Origin: an uncultured Dialister sp.
GTDB taxonomy: Bacteria > Bacillota > Negativicutes > Veillonellales > Dialisteraceae
Reading direction: 5' to 3'
Assembly (NCBI GenBank): GCA_900543455.1
Contig: UQRR01000005.1
Location: 1-50,412 of the forward strand
Length of the DNA stretch: 50,412 bases
Below, piece after piece: positions 25,865 through 40,000 of the stretch (position 1 is its first letter; every line of letters begins with the position of its first letter). A program made the position numbers and the translations under genes. The notes below the pieces were generated by a model. That model saw only the letters and a program-made list of their open reading frames with translations. It was not told where the DNA came from and made no database searches.

Positions 25865-26110
25865 ACAAGGCGATCCATCCGCATACAGGCCGCCACCGAT
25901 TTCTTCTTACTATCAGTCTTTACTGGGGTCCGCCGTGGTCTGATATACGACTGACGGCTAAATATGGCATGTCACATTTGATATATTTTATTGCATTTAT
26001 GCATAGATTTCATTGCACATTTTGTGCGCATTTCTTTCACAATTCGGAATTTCAACAAATCATTGTAGTTATTTGTAGTTTTTCCCTCTTGCTTTTTCTA
26101 GAATGACGTT
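25865..26110. other. AT-rich gap without recognisable gene
   Basis: About 245 bases, AT-rich towards the right end. No supported gene or repeat module is seen apart from a possible promoter at its right edge (TTGCTT, 17 bases, TACTAT ending at 26117) that would drive the RNA candidate at 26120-26493. Confidence 0.5.
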
Positions 26111-26119
26111 GTACTATAT

Positions 26120-26493
26120 AGTCATGAAGCCGGGCATGCCTGAACATGTTCCCTGACCGGACGGACCTTCTGATTTCCAGAATTCTCCAAGCGCTACGAG
26201 ATCATAAGGAGGGACCGTTCCAAGGCAGGGCGGATCTGCAGGATTCCCCGGCGTCATCGGATGGGTCAGCTGGAAGCGTACAGCCTGCTGCCGGCACCCA
26301 TTTTAGGCTGACAACTGTGAAAACCAAATATCCGGAAACCGACAAGGTTCTTCCGCTTCCCTGCCCCATGCGAGGCCGGGTCCCGACGATAGCACAGGTT
26401 CTCCCGCACTTCGGTGCCTATGGACGACCGTCACCGATTCTGGGCTCCGCCTGCCTCGGGTACAGGCGGAGAGCCTTCTCCGGGTGTTTTTTT
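26120..26493 (+). ncRNA. Candidate structured RNA of about 370 nt
   Basis: A GC-rich, palindrome-rich stretch between a plausible promoter (TTGCTT, 17 bases, TACTAT at 26112-26117) and a strong terminator (26467-26493). Pairing segments include ACGGACCTTCT (26161-26171) with GGAGGGACCGT (26208-26218), GCAC-TTCG-GTGC near 26405-26416 enclosed by ATAG/CTAT, and GTCAGC with GCTGAC near 26265-26312. ATGGGT/ACCCAT overlaps the last pair and would exclude it, which suggests alternative folds. It lacks landmarks of tmRNA, RNase P RNA, SRP RNA and 6S RNA. A 125-codon frame crosses it but has no ribosome binding site. It may be a trans-acting RNA or a long leader for the DUF2922 gene. Confidence 0.4.
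26467..26493 (+). terminator. Terminator of the RNA candidate
   Basis: CGGAGA-GCCT-TCTCCG stem-loop, then GGTG and seven T. A larger hairpin formed by GGCTCCGCCTG and CAGGCGGAGAGCC (about 26443-26475) precedes and partly overlaps it. Confidence 0.75.
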
Positions 26494-26559
26494 ATGCCAT
26501 CTCTTTCTATATATGGTGTGTGAACAACTTATTCATATCATATCTTGATTTTCCGATTT

Positions 26560-26593
26560 CTTATGGGCCATAAGCCCGCATTTCCATAAGGAG
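26560..26593 (+). promoter_or_regulatory. Palindrome that can also pair with the DUF2922 ribosome binding site
   Basis: CTTATGG (26560-26566) can pair with CCATAAG next to it (26568-26574) or with a second CCATAAG (26584-26590) that contains the first bases of the AAGGAG ribosome binding site (26588-26593). The first pairing would leave the site open and the second would cover it. It could instead be an operator with three half sites. Confidence 0.4.
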
Positions 26594-26600
26594 ATACGCT

Positions 26601-26819
26601 ATGAATACGAATAACAAAGTGTTGGAACTGACATTTACTGTAGAAGGCAGCCGCAGCATGACGCTCTCGATCCCCTGCCCGAAGGATGACCTGACGCTCG
26701 AGACGGTGAAGGAGAAGGCGGCGCTCATCCTTCCGGTGCTGGAATCCTCTTCCGGCCATGCGGTCACGGCTTTCAAGCAGGCGAAGATCGTCGAAACCAG
26801 TGCGACCGTACTGGAATAA
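26601..26819 (+). CDS. DUF2922 family protein
   Basis: A 72-residue protein with the family pattern: KVLELTFTVEGSRSMTLSIP, then CPKDDLTLETVKEKAALILP, then AKIVETSATVLE. The family is small, soluble and of unknown function; in many Firmicutes it is encoded next to a DUF1659 gene, as here. AAGGAG is 7 bases before the ATG. With the next gene it forms a plus-strand island between minus-strand genes. The function is unknown. Confidence 0.85.
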   Translation: MNTNNKVLELTFTVEGSRSMTLSIPCPKDDLTLETVKEKAALILPVLESSSGHAVTAFKQAKIVETSATVLE

Positions 26820-26903
26820 AGAGGAACGGGACTGTCCGATGTCTGACGTCCCATCCTTCAGTCCTTCTATTTATTACCTATGATTACCGTAAAGGAGAAC
26901 ACT

Positions 26904-27125
26904 ATGGCTACCACGTCTAAAACCATCGATATGAAACTTCAGGTCCGTGTAGAGGATGCGTCCTCGGGGACTTCCAAGGTGAAGAATCTGAGTTTCAGCA
27001 AGATCAAAGTATCAGCCACGGCTGATGAACTGTATGCCGCAGGAAACGCGATCGCATCGCTCCAGTCCCGCCCGCTTTCGGGCCTTCGCACGGTAGCGAC
27101 CAGCGACCTCGCTGACGCAGGCTAG
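26904..27125 (+). CDS. DUF1659 family protein
   Basis: A 73-residue protein; the core IDMKLQVRVEDASSG and the block DELYAAGNAIASLQSRPL are typical of DUF1659. AAAGGAG stands 6 bases before the ATG at 26904; an in-frame ATG at 26880 has no such site. Function is unknown; pairing with DUF2922 is conserved in Firmicutes, so the two probably act together. A bidirectional terminator follows 11 bases after the stop. Confidence 0.85.
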   Translation: MATTSKTIDMKLQVRVEDASSGTSKVKNLSFSKIKVSATADELYAAGNAIASLQSRPLSGLRTVATSDLADAG

Positions 27126-27135
27126 TCGGGCAAGC

Positions 27136-27168
27136 AAAAAGGCGAACCATTTCGGTTCGCCTTTTTTT
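27136..27168. terminator. Bidirectional terminator after DUF1659
   Basis: AAAAAGGCGAACC, loop ATTTC, GGTTCGCCTTTTT and further T. Runs of A before and T after make it usable from both strands. Confidence 0.92.
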
Positions 27169-27239
27169 GTTGTGCAGTCTTTCTTCCGTACTCATGGATG
27201 ATAGTGTAACGATGCATTGGGCTACGGTTGCTCGCTATC

Positions 27240-27760
27240 CCAGGATAACCGTTTTACCGCTATACAAGAAAGATCCCTCGACTGCGCTCGGGATAACGAT
27301 GCGGGCGGCGCTCGTCCAACATTCATCATTTTCCGTTATGCTGATTTGTGCCTCTATGAGGCACTCTATCCTGCGCCTTTGGCGCGGCCCTTCTTCAAGG
27401 GCCTGCTCAGCTGTCATGCAATATCGAAGAACCCTATCCACCGCTGACGCGGTCCCCCTTCCCCATGCGGGGAAGGCTAAGAGGTAGCGGCTTCACCGCA
27501 ATTTTGAAATAGCGTTTTCCCCGTATCGTCATTTCGAGCGTAGTCGAGAGATCCTTCTTGCAGAAAGGGAAACGACGAATGTGAGGCAGTATGTAAGTCG
27601 TCGTTTCTTAAAAAACGCCTGAGTGCTGTTTCCCGCAGCGCATTGGAGATCAAGAGCGGCGCTCGTCCAACATGCGTTTTCATCCCGCTGCGGGAGCCAA
27701 CCTCCGCCCCTTCGGGGCACCTCCTTCCAGTGGAAGGAGGGAGGATGACTTTCCCGTATC
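27240..27760. repeat. Repeat block between the DUF pair and uvrC
   Basis: About 520 bp of dispersed modules: REP-like palindromes (GAAAGATCCCTCGACTGCGC near 27268 and TCATTTCGAGCGTAGTCGAG near 27532), cassettes with GCACTCTATCCTGCGCCTTT and CTTCTTCAAGGGCCTGCTC, a CGGGGAAGG segment, and CCTCCGCCCCTTCGGGGC with a GTGGAAGGAGG tail. No gene is supported; short open frames here are read-through of repeats. Confidence 0.75.
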
Positions 27761-27761
27761 G

Positions 27762-29624
27762 TCAGCCTTCCTTTTCCACATCCATCCCCTGCAGGACAAG
27801 CTGTTTCTCGTCTTTTCTCATATGGAAGAACCGATAGACATTGTGCGCGGCGCGCTTATTCATGCCCGGTACCTTGGCGAGCTCCTCTTCGCTCGCTTTT
27901 TTCATTTCATCGAGCGAGCGGAAGGCATGCCAGAGTGCGTTCCGGCGGTTTGGGCCGATGCCTTCGATGTGGTCAAGGACGGACTCCGTATTTCTTTTGT
28001 TCGTCCATTTCCGGTGATAGGTGATGACGAAGCGGTGGGCTTCGTCGCGTATGAACTGGAGAAGCTGGAGAGCGGGCTCATGGTGATCGAGGACGATCGG
28101 GATGTCGCTGCCTTCTACGTAGATCTCTTCGATACGCTTGGCGAGCCCGATGACGGGTGCGTTGCAGCCGGCCTCGCGGATCACGGGAATGGCCGCATGC
28201 ATCTGCCCAAGACCGCCATCAAGGACGATGAGGTCAGGCTCGGGCCAGTCCTTTTCCTTCCCATAGCGGCGGCTCATGACTTCTGCCATGGACTTGAAGT
28301 CGTCCGCATGCCCCTGCGTGGTCTGCAGTTTGAATTTCCGATATTCGCTCTTTGCCGGACGGCCATGCTCGAAGACGGCCATGGAGCCGGTGGTCTCTGC
28401 GCCCTGGTTGTGAGAAATATCGAAGCATTCCATGCGCTCGGGAAGGCGCGGCAGAGAGAGCAGCTCTTTCAGCTTCTGCACGGCGCCCTGCTCCCGGGCG
28501 TCCTGATACTCCCACTGCAGCTTCTTGTCGGAGAGATACTTTGCTGCATTTGCCATCGCCATGTCTTTCAGGCGACGCTTGAAGCCGCGCTCGGGGCGGA
28601 TGAGCTTCACTTCGCTTCCGCGAAGCTTCGTCAGCCACTCGGAGAGAAGACCGGACTCTTCCGGCAGGAGCGGCAGGATGATCTCTTTCGGGACGGATGT
28701 CGGATTTCCTCCGTAGAAATCGCGAAGGAAGGTGGTGATGATCTCCTCATCCGTCTCGGATGCACTTTCAGGGATACTGAAATTCTCCTTACCCACCATG
28801 CGGCCATAGCGGATATAGAAAATCTCCAGTCCGGTGTGACTGCCGTCGCGTGCCATGCCGAGCACGTCGAAGTCCCCTTCCGTGGATACGATGTGCTGGC
28901 GCTGCTGCACGCTCTGGATGGCGCGGATGTGGTCGCGCAGCTTGGCGGCTTTTTCGAAATCCATCGCTTCCGACGCCTCCATCATCTGTCGCGTGAGCTC
29001 CTTTTCCAGCGAGGTGCTCTTCCCTTCGAGCAGGTCGCAGATGGTCTTCACATCACGGTCATAGTCGATGTGATCGACGTGGCCGCCGCAGGGCGCACTG
29101 CAGAGGTGCATGTGGTACTGCAGACAGGGACGAGACACCTTCATGGAGCGGCAGGTGCGGATGGGATAGTAGTGGCGAAGGAGGGACAGCGTCTGACGAA
29201 GGCTCCCCACGTCGGTGAAGGGGCCGAAATACTTCGCCCCATCATCGCGGCGGATGTTCCTCGTGACGAAGATGCGCGGCCACTCATCATTCACCGTGAT
29301 CTTCACATAGGGGTAGGATTTGTCATCACGCAGGGAGATATTGTACTTCGGGTGCAGTTCTTTGATGAGATTGCACTCCAGGATCAGCGCCTCCATCTCT
29401 GTCCCGGTCATCGTGATATCGAGATCGTCCGCGTGACGGATCATCGCAGCGACTTTCGGGGAACGGTTCTTATCCTCCCGTACATAGGAGCGGACACGAT
29501 TCTTCAGGTTCTTCGCCTTGCCGACGTAGATGATCCGCCCGTCTTTGTCTTTCCAGCGGTACACCCCGGGCGAATCAGGAAGGGCTTCTACCTTGGCTTT
29601 GATTTTTTCATTGACATCGATCAT
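27762..29624 (-). CDS. uvrC: Excinuclease ABC subunit C
   Basis: Makes both incisions of nucleotide excision repair after UvrA and UvrB have marked the lesion. The 620-residue protein has the N-terminal GIY-YIG nuclease (about 14-93, SPGVYRWKDKDGRIIYVGKA), the UVR helix pair (about 200-235), the RNase H-like C-terminal nuclease with FDISHNQGAETTGSMAVF and VLDGGLGQ, and two C-terminal helix-hairpin-helix motifs (about 565-610). AGGAG is 6 bases before the ATG. It is the last of uvrB-uvrA-uvrC but 489 bp of repeats separate it from uvrA. Confidence 0.97.
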   Translation of the reverse strand: MIDVNEKIKAKVEALPDSPGVYRWKDKDGRIIYVGKAKNLKNRVRSYVREDKNRSPKVAAMIRHADDLDITMTGTEMEALILECNLIKELHPKYNISLRDDKSYPYVKITVNDEWPRIFVTRNIRRDDGAKYFGPFTDVGSLRQTLSLLRHYYPIRTCRSMKVSRPCLQYHMHLCSAPCGGHVDHIDYDRDVKTICDLLEGKSTSLEKELTRQMMEASEAMDFEKAAKLRDHIRAIQSVQQRQHIVSTEGDFDVLGMARDGSHTGLEIFYIRYGRMVGKENFSIPESASETDEEIITTFLRDFYGGNPTSVPKEIILPLLPEESGLLSEWLTKLRGSEVKLIRPERGFKRRLKDMAMANAAKYLSDKKLQWEYQDAREQGAVQKLKELLSLPRLPERMECFDISHNQGAETTGSMAVFEHGRPAKSEYRKFKLQTTQGHADDFKSMAEVMSRRYGKEKDWPEPDLIVLDGGLGQMHAAIPVIREAGCNAPVIGLAKRIEEIYVEGSDIPIVLDHHEPALQLLQFIRDEAHRFVITYHRKWTNKRNTESVLDHIEGIGPNRRNALWHAFRSLDEMKKASEEELAKVPGMNKRAAHNVYRFFHMRKDEKQLVLQGMDVEKEG

Positions 29625-29649
29625 AAAAGACTCCTGAGAAAAAGAATAA

Positions 29650-29810
29650 AGGATTAGGGGTTCAGAGGGTTAAACAGGTTCAACAGGTTCAGCGGGTTCA
29701 ACGGGGGTGGTGCGGCGCATCATCATAGGGAAGCGCCGCGGAGTTTTAGAATATATGATATTCACGAAATATGAAAAACCTGTGAACCTTTTGAACCTGT
29801 TTAACCTATG
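29650..29810. repeat. Giant inverted structure upstream of uvrC
   Basis: AGGTTCAAC/AGGTTCAGC units with an 8-9-base period (29661-29703) run into GGTGGTGCGGCGC, the hairpin closes with GCGCCGCGGAG, and after an AT-rich stretch the complementary GTGAACCTTTTGAACCTG units appear (29790-29808). The whole can fold back on itself. It lies 30 to 190 bases upstream of the uvrC start. Confidence 0.75.
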
Positions 29811-29834
29811 AGGATTCCTATAAAGGGAAGATGG

Positions 29835-30113
29835 TTATTTTCTGCTTTCAAACTTTTTGGGGTATCCCTTTCCCGTATCGTCTCGTCATCGAAAGCGCTT
29901 CCGATGATTCTTTCTTGCACTGCGGTCAGTATCACATAGGCACTGATACGGAAATGACGCCTCGGTACTGCGTATTTCTCCTTTCTCGCATCCTTCGTTT
30001 ATCGGTCTGCAAGAAAGATTTCTCGCTTCGCTCGAAATGACGATACGGGGGCTGATGTCTTCTAGTCTCCTAGTCTAATCCCTAGTCCCTAATCCCCAGC
30101 CACTAGCCCCTAG

Positions 30114-30116
<3 letters not shown>
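29835..30116. repeat. Repeats between uvrA and uvrC
   Basis: A CTGCTTTCAAAC module, REP-like palindromes (GAAAGATTTCTCGCTTCGC near 30012), and after the uvrA stop (read on the minus strand) GTGACTA, GGGGCTA, GTGGCTG, GGGATTA, GGGACTA and AGACTAG units. The TGA stop of uvrA is the start of the first unit. Confidence 0.8.
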
Positions 30117-32954
<2,838 letters not shown>

Positions 32955-32965
32955 GGATGTCCTTT

Positions 32966-33060
32966 CGTGTATGGGGTTCAATGGGTTCTATAGGTTCTAC
33001 GGGTTCTATGGGGATGGTGCGGCGCATCAAATAAAAAGCGCCGCGAAGTTTTCAAAGCCC
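32966..33060. repeat. 9-base array plus GC hairpin upstream of uvrA
   Basis: GGGTTCAAT, GGGTTCTAT, AGGTTCTAC and GGGTTCTAT units (period 9) run into GGATGGTGCGGCGC; the hairpin closes with GCGCCGC at about 33030. A CCCCTTCCCCTCGGG/AAGGGG hairpin follows. It starts 12 bases upstream of the uvrA start codon and overlaps its leader. Confidence 0.75.
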
Positions 33061-33945
33061 CTTCCCCTCGGGAAGGGGCCGCCCGCAGGGCGGGGGAATA
33101 GGGAGACGGGTGCGCAGGCAGTTTATCTGCACATTCGGGACCGACTACGTAATGAGGCTACCGTTTCTTCGCTATCAAACATCTTCCTTATGACGACCTA
33201 TCCCCCGGCGCCAAGGCGCCGACCCCTTTCTGTGAAAGGGGTTCTGTTCTACTCATTTTTTACGCCACGACGCAGAGGATTCGTTTCTCCTTATTTCATC
33301 TATCTTTTTAATGGGGCGAAAAAGATTTCTCGACTTCGCTCGAAATGACGAGACGGGGAAACGGCATTCTCCATGCGTGGTGGAATGAAAGGGAATGGGG
33401 GATAGCCCGTTCTCTCGTATCGTCATCCCGAGCGCAGTGGAGGGATCTTTACGCCTGAGCGGTATTCTGCATGCAGGCGGTCACGTAAAAATCGCTTGGG
33501 ATCATTGGTTTCACGTTATCCTGCCGTCTTCGTTTTACCAGTGTGCAAGGAAGATTTCTCGGCTTCACTCGAAATGACGATACGGGAGGAGTGCTTGTCT
33601 TACATACATCGTTTACCTTTCTGCAGAAGGGTGCCTCTTCGAGGCACTCCATCCTCCGCCTTTGGCGCGCCCCTTCTTCAAGGGGCTGCTCAGCTGGCAT
33701 GTAAAAACGCATTCCTTGGAAGCGAAGTTGTGCCATAGAGATTTCTCGACTTCGCTCGAAATGGCGATGCGGGAGGAGCGGTTGTCTTACATACATCGTT
33801 TACCTTTCTGCAGAAGGCTGCCTCTTCGAGGCACTCCATCCTCCGCCTTTGGCGCGCCCCTTCTTCAAGGGGCTGCTCAGCTGGCAGGGCAAAACGAACC
33901 CCTAATCCCTAATCCCCAGCCACTAGTCCCTAGTCACCAGTCACC
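33061..33945. repeat. Repeat block between uvrB and uvrA
   Basis: Nearly 1 kb without a gene. It holds several REP-like palindromes (33330, 33420-33450, 33553, 33740), a direct duplication of 147 bp at 33553-33699 and 33740-33886 (about 95% identical, 187-bp period) containing the CACTCCATCCTCCGCCTTTG and CCTTCTTCAAGGGGCTGCTC cassettes, and the GTGACTA-type array after the uvrB stop (33898-33945, sense on the minus strand). Confidence 0.8.
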
Positions 33946-33951
33946 CAAAAA

Positions 33952-36057
<2,106 letters not shown>

Positions 36058-36097
36058 ACCCTCGCCTCCGTTTTCTTTTATCGATATTTATCTATGT

Positions 36098-36126
36098 ATT
36101 ATAGCATAGATGGGAAAGAGTGACTA
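36098..36126 (-). promoter_or_regulatory. uvrB promoter
   Basis: TATAAT preceded by TGC (extended -10) at 36098-36103 and TAGTCA at 36121-36126, spacer 17 bases. The -35 hexamer is part of a TGACTAG repeat unit. Confidence 0.7.
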
Positions 36127-36159
36127 GGGCGAACGGATAAAGGAAAGAAGAATACAGAT

Positions 36160-36563
36160 TTTTCCCCCGCATCGTCATTTCGAGCGAGCGAGAAATCTTC
36201 CTTGCACAACGGTCAAACGAAGACGGCGGTATGGCGTGAAGCAAATGATCCCAAGCGATTTTTGCGTGACCGCCTTTATGCAGAATACCGCTGCGATGTT
36301 AAACTGCGCTCGGGATGACGAGACGCGAGAACGGGCAATCTCACATTCCCTTTCATTCCTTCACGTAGAAGGCTGCCCCTTCGGGGCAGATCTATCCTCC
36401 GCCTTCGGCGCGCCCCTTCTTCAAGGGGCTACACAGCGGTCATGTAAAAACGCTGACCCTTCGCAAGGTCTCCTCCCCCGCATCGTCATTTCGAGCGCAG
36501 CGAGAAATCTTCCTTGCACAACGGTCAAACGGAGAGTGTGAGAGGAAGAGCAGCCGAAACACC
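36160..36563. repeat. Repeat block left of MITE copy C
   Basis: REP-like palindromes (near 36175, 36305 and 36484), and a cassette at about 36338-36480 (from TCTCACATTCCCTTTCATTC to CGCAAGGTCTCCTCCCCC) that recurs nearly unchanged at about 40649-40793. The last part (36477-36563) matches 40270-40357, the left flank of the empty MITE site. Confidence 0.8.
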
Positions 36564-36565
36564 TA

Positions 36566-36726
36566 GGGAAACGCTGATTAAATCGCAGAGTCAGATTTTG
36601 CAAGATTTTTTATACATAGCTTCGTCATAACCTTCCTTAAATAGCTCGCTATTCGCGTCAGGTTATTCCTTGCTATGGATAAAAATTCAAGAGCAAAATC
36701 TGACAACGATTTAATCAGTGTTTCCC
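36566..36726 (+). mobile_element. MITE copy C, with target duplication
   Basis: Full 161-bp element flanked by TA at 36564-36565 and 36727-36728. Ends: GGGAAACGCTGATTAAATCG and AATCAGTGTTTCCC. Inside, ATTTTTTATACATAG/CTATGGATAAAAAT and AATAGC-TC-GCTATT pair, so the element can fold into one long hairpin. It encodes no protein. The same flanks without the element occur at 40270-40460, with a single TA at 40358-40359. Confidence 0.9.
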
Positions 36727-36728
36727 TA

Positions 36729-36970
36729 GGCGATTTTATCATTACCTCATAAGTACAGAGTACCGCAAGGGCGTAAAAGATCCTTGGGCTACGCTCGGGA
36801 TGACGATACGAGAGGGCGCTCGTCTCACATTTCTTTTCATCCCGCTGCGTAGAAGGCTACCCCTGCGGGGCACTCTATCCTCCGCCTTTGGCGCGCCCCT
36901 TCTTCAAGGGGCTGCTCAACTGGCATGCAAAACGAATCCCTAGTCCCTAGTCCCTAGTCACCAGCACCCA
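36729..36970. repeat. Repeat block right of MITE copy C
   Basis: GCGATTTTATCATTACCTCA and the following stretch to about 36815 match 40360-40445, the right flank of the empty site. Then come a CACTCTATCCTCCGCCTTTG cassette and, after the terminator of the kinase gene, GTGACTA/GGGACTA units (36937-36961, sense on the minus strand). Confidence 0.8.
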
Positions 36971-36983
36971 GCCGCCCCAAACC

Positions 36984-37013
36984 AAAAAGCCCCGCCTTCG
37001 GCGGAGCTTTTTT
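36984..37013 (-). terminator. Terminator of the GGDEF kinase gene
   Basis: AAAAAGCcCCGCC, loop, GGCGGaGCTTTTTT. On the minus strand the kinase stop codon TAA is the first part of the A-run, so the hairpin follows the stop at once. Confidence 0.88.
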
Positions 37014-40000
37014 ATCGACAGTATTGTCCAAGGACTTCGGTGAAATGATCGATTTCTATCGGTTTCGTCAAGTGGGCGTTCATGCCGGCCGCGATGCATT
37101 TTTTCGCATCTTCATCGAAAGCATTCGCCGTCATGGCGATGATGGGGATGGTTTTCGCATCCGCTCTCGAAAGACTGCGGATGGTCCTTGTCGCGGTCAT
37201 GCCGTCCATGACAGGCATCATGATATCCATGAGGATGGCATCGAAGGTACCCGGGATCTTCTTTTCGAAAAGCTCGACAGCCTCTTTGCCGTCGCGCGCG
37301 AGGGTGACGCGGGCGCCCTTATCGGTGAGGAGCATCTGCGCGATTTCTGCATTCAGCTCATTATCCTCGACCACCATCAGGTGCAGGCCTTCGATATTCA
37401 CAGACTTCTTATCCTGCGATTTCTTGTCCTCGGCGGGCGCGATTTCGAAGGGGATCGTGATGACGAAGGTCGAGCCTTTCCCTTCTTCACTGGTGATCTC
37501 GATAGTCCCCTCCATCGCATCGATGAGTCTCTTCACGATGGCCATACCGAGACCTGTCCCCTGATACACGCTGCGGGCATCCTGTCTTTCCTGGGTGAAG
37601 GGGTCGAAAATATGAGTCAGAAACTCCGGGCTCATGCCGATGCCGGTATCCGAGATGGTCCAGCGATAGGTGCAGCGACTCCCGGCAGTACCCAAAAATT
37701 CCACCTTCGTCATGATGCGGCCGCCCTTTTTATTGTACTTGATGCAGTTTCCCAGAATATTGAGGAAGATCTGCCGAAGATGCAGAGGACTGCCGTACAC
37801 GAAGGGGACCGGGAAAGCGTACTCTTTCACTTCATCGATCCACTCGAGCCCTGCTTCCACTACGCGGCCATGAATGATGCTGCGGATGTCATTTCTCTGC
37901 TCTTGCATGGATATCCGCTCGCGGGAGAGGGTGACGCCGCCTGCTTCGAGCTTGCTCATCTGCAGGATATCATTGATGAGCGAGAGCAGATGCTTCGCCG
38001 CCACATGCATCTTTTTCTGATTTTCAAAGACAAGCTCTTTATTGTCGAAGTGATCTTCATTGATCCTCAAAAGACCGATGATACCATTGAGCGGCGTGCG
38101 GATATCATGGCTCATGCGGGAGAGAAATTCCGTCTTCACGCGATTCGCAGCGCTCATTTCATCCAGAGCGGCCTGCAGCTTCGCCTGCCGCTGTTCGTCC
38201 TCAGCATGCATTTCCGTGGTATCTTTCAAGAGGACGATGGCCTGCACGATGGGTACATCCTGCCCGGCATCCGGGTCATAGACAGTGATGCGCGTCATAA
38301 GGATCCACTTGCGGATCCAACGGATGGTGCCATCCTTTTCCCGGATCCCATACTCTGCGGAGAATTGCCGCTCGCCCGCTTCGAACCGTTTCAAAAGGTC
38401 TTTCACAGTCATGGCAATGCGGTAGCAGCCCTGTGTCGGTCTTGTGACCTGCATCATATGGGCTTCGCAGTAGGCCTGATACGAGCATGGCAGCGGAGAG
38501 GCTGCAAAAAGGCGCGCATGCGCTTCTTCCTTCCCCGGAAGTACGATATCCTTTTCCAGCCTGTCATGGGTCAGGTCGACCATATAGATACAGTCCGCCA
38601 TATCCAGCATAGCATCCACATAGCTGTCATTTTCCAGAATGGACTGCTTCAGCTGCTCGTAGTAGAGGGAGAGCGCCTTCTTCGCATCCAGCGTCTCTTC
38701 CCCCTGCCGGATGCGCTGGAAAGCGATGAGGACATGGTGAAGATGCCCCTCCTCATCGAAATCTACCGGCATGACGAAGAGACGGCGAAATCCCAGCCCC
38801 GCCTTCGGCGTGAAGGCAAGATCCAGCGTATCCTCTCTATGGGAGAGCGACTTTTCCAGTGCCTCCCTCGAGAGCGCGCTCTGGATGCGTTCCCGGTCTG
38901 CCCCTTCGATTTCCTCTTCTGCGAGCTGCAGCACCGCCCCGGAATAGCTGCCCTCAGCGGCGAGGAAGAAACCCGTCCCCGCGCGAATCGTGCGATAGGC
39001 ATCCATCTTCAGGTCACAGTAGAGGCAAGCCGCGAAATTTTTCCCGCGCCGGTTCACCTCTTTCAGCAGGCGGAAATCCATCTGCCTTTCTTCTTCCGCT
39101 TCCATGCGCTTCACATGGTTCTTATGGATGTACATATGCTTATCCGCCTCAGCGAAAAGCTCTCGCATGGACGCCTCGGGATAGTCCTTCGCCAGCACAT
39201 AGCCCGCCGCATAGGAAAGCGGCGTATCCGGATGCTCCTTCGCCTCCTCTGCCAGCTTGGCACGCACCTCTCCCATGAGCGCCTCCATGCCCGCTTCGGA
39301 GAGACCGCGCGTCACCATCAGAAATTCATCCCCGCCCAGACGGCCCACGAAGTGCTCCTCCGATACCGCCACCCGAAGAGCCGTCGCGAAGCGTCGGATG
39401 TATACATCCCCCGCCTGATGCCCCTGGCTGTCATTGATGCGGCGGAGATTATTCAGGTCGAAGCTCACCACGCCCACATCGACAGCAGCGGGCGCATTCA
39501 GGATTTCCTCACACTTGTTCTTATTCGGAAGCCCCGTCGCTTCATCCAGATACGCCTTCTTCTGTAAGACGCTGTTCTGCATCAGCCTCTTCAGTGCTTT
39601 GAAAAACTCGAAACCGATCAGGATCATCAGGACGAAGATGTCTGCGGTGATGCCCTTCTCCAGCACAGAAAGATCCCGCGCCTGCTTCTCGGAGTACACT
39701 TCGGCAAGCGCTGTCGCCTCATCGCAGATCGCGAAGAACTGCTCACTCACCGCGATCAGGTAGGAGTCCGCCTTCCCTGTTTGGCGAAGATGGAAGATTT
39801 CCTGCTTGACCTGCAGATAGTACCCATTCAGCTCCGTCAGCTTCTGCTGGAAATCCGCATCCGGAATCCGCACCAGAGACAGCGAGTCATCCCCCTCGCG
39901 AAGGCCATGGATATACGCCTCGATCTCCCGGTTCATCTCATCCTGCCGCTCGCCCGCGATCTCCATCTTCACCATTCGCTGCGTCGTCCCGCGCACCAGT

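Noticed and set aside
26120..26493. tmRNA, RNase P RNA or SRP RNA for the structured region
   Set aside because: The tmRNA ends and tag frame, the RNase P P4 sequences (GAGGAAAGTCC, ACAGAA) and the SRP domain IV motif (GGTCAGG, GGAAGG) are all missing. A short likeness to an SRP segment, GGTTCTCCCGCA at 26398, is not enough.
26146..26523. A 125-codon plus-strand open frame
   Set aside because: No ribosome binding site, it reads through a strong terminator, and the residue pattern is unlike a folded protein. The region fits a structured RNA better.
36058..36140. LexA/DinR box in front of uvrB
   Set aside because: No GAACnnnnGTTC-like palindrome is present between the promoter and the start codon.
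37024..39567. Very long open frames antisense to real genes (847 codons here; others at 3455-4837, 11897-14248, 18382-20103 and 47653-50022)
   Set aside because: They mirror genes with clear family motifs on the other strand and have no recognisable domains or ribosome binding sites. Long antisense frames are expected from this GC-rich codon use.
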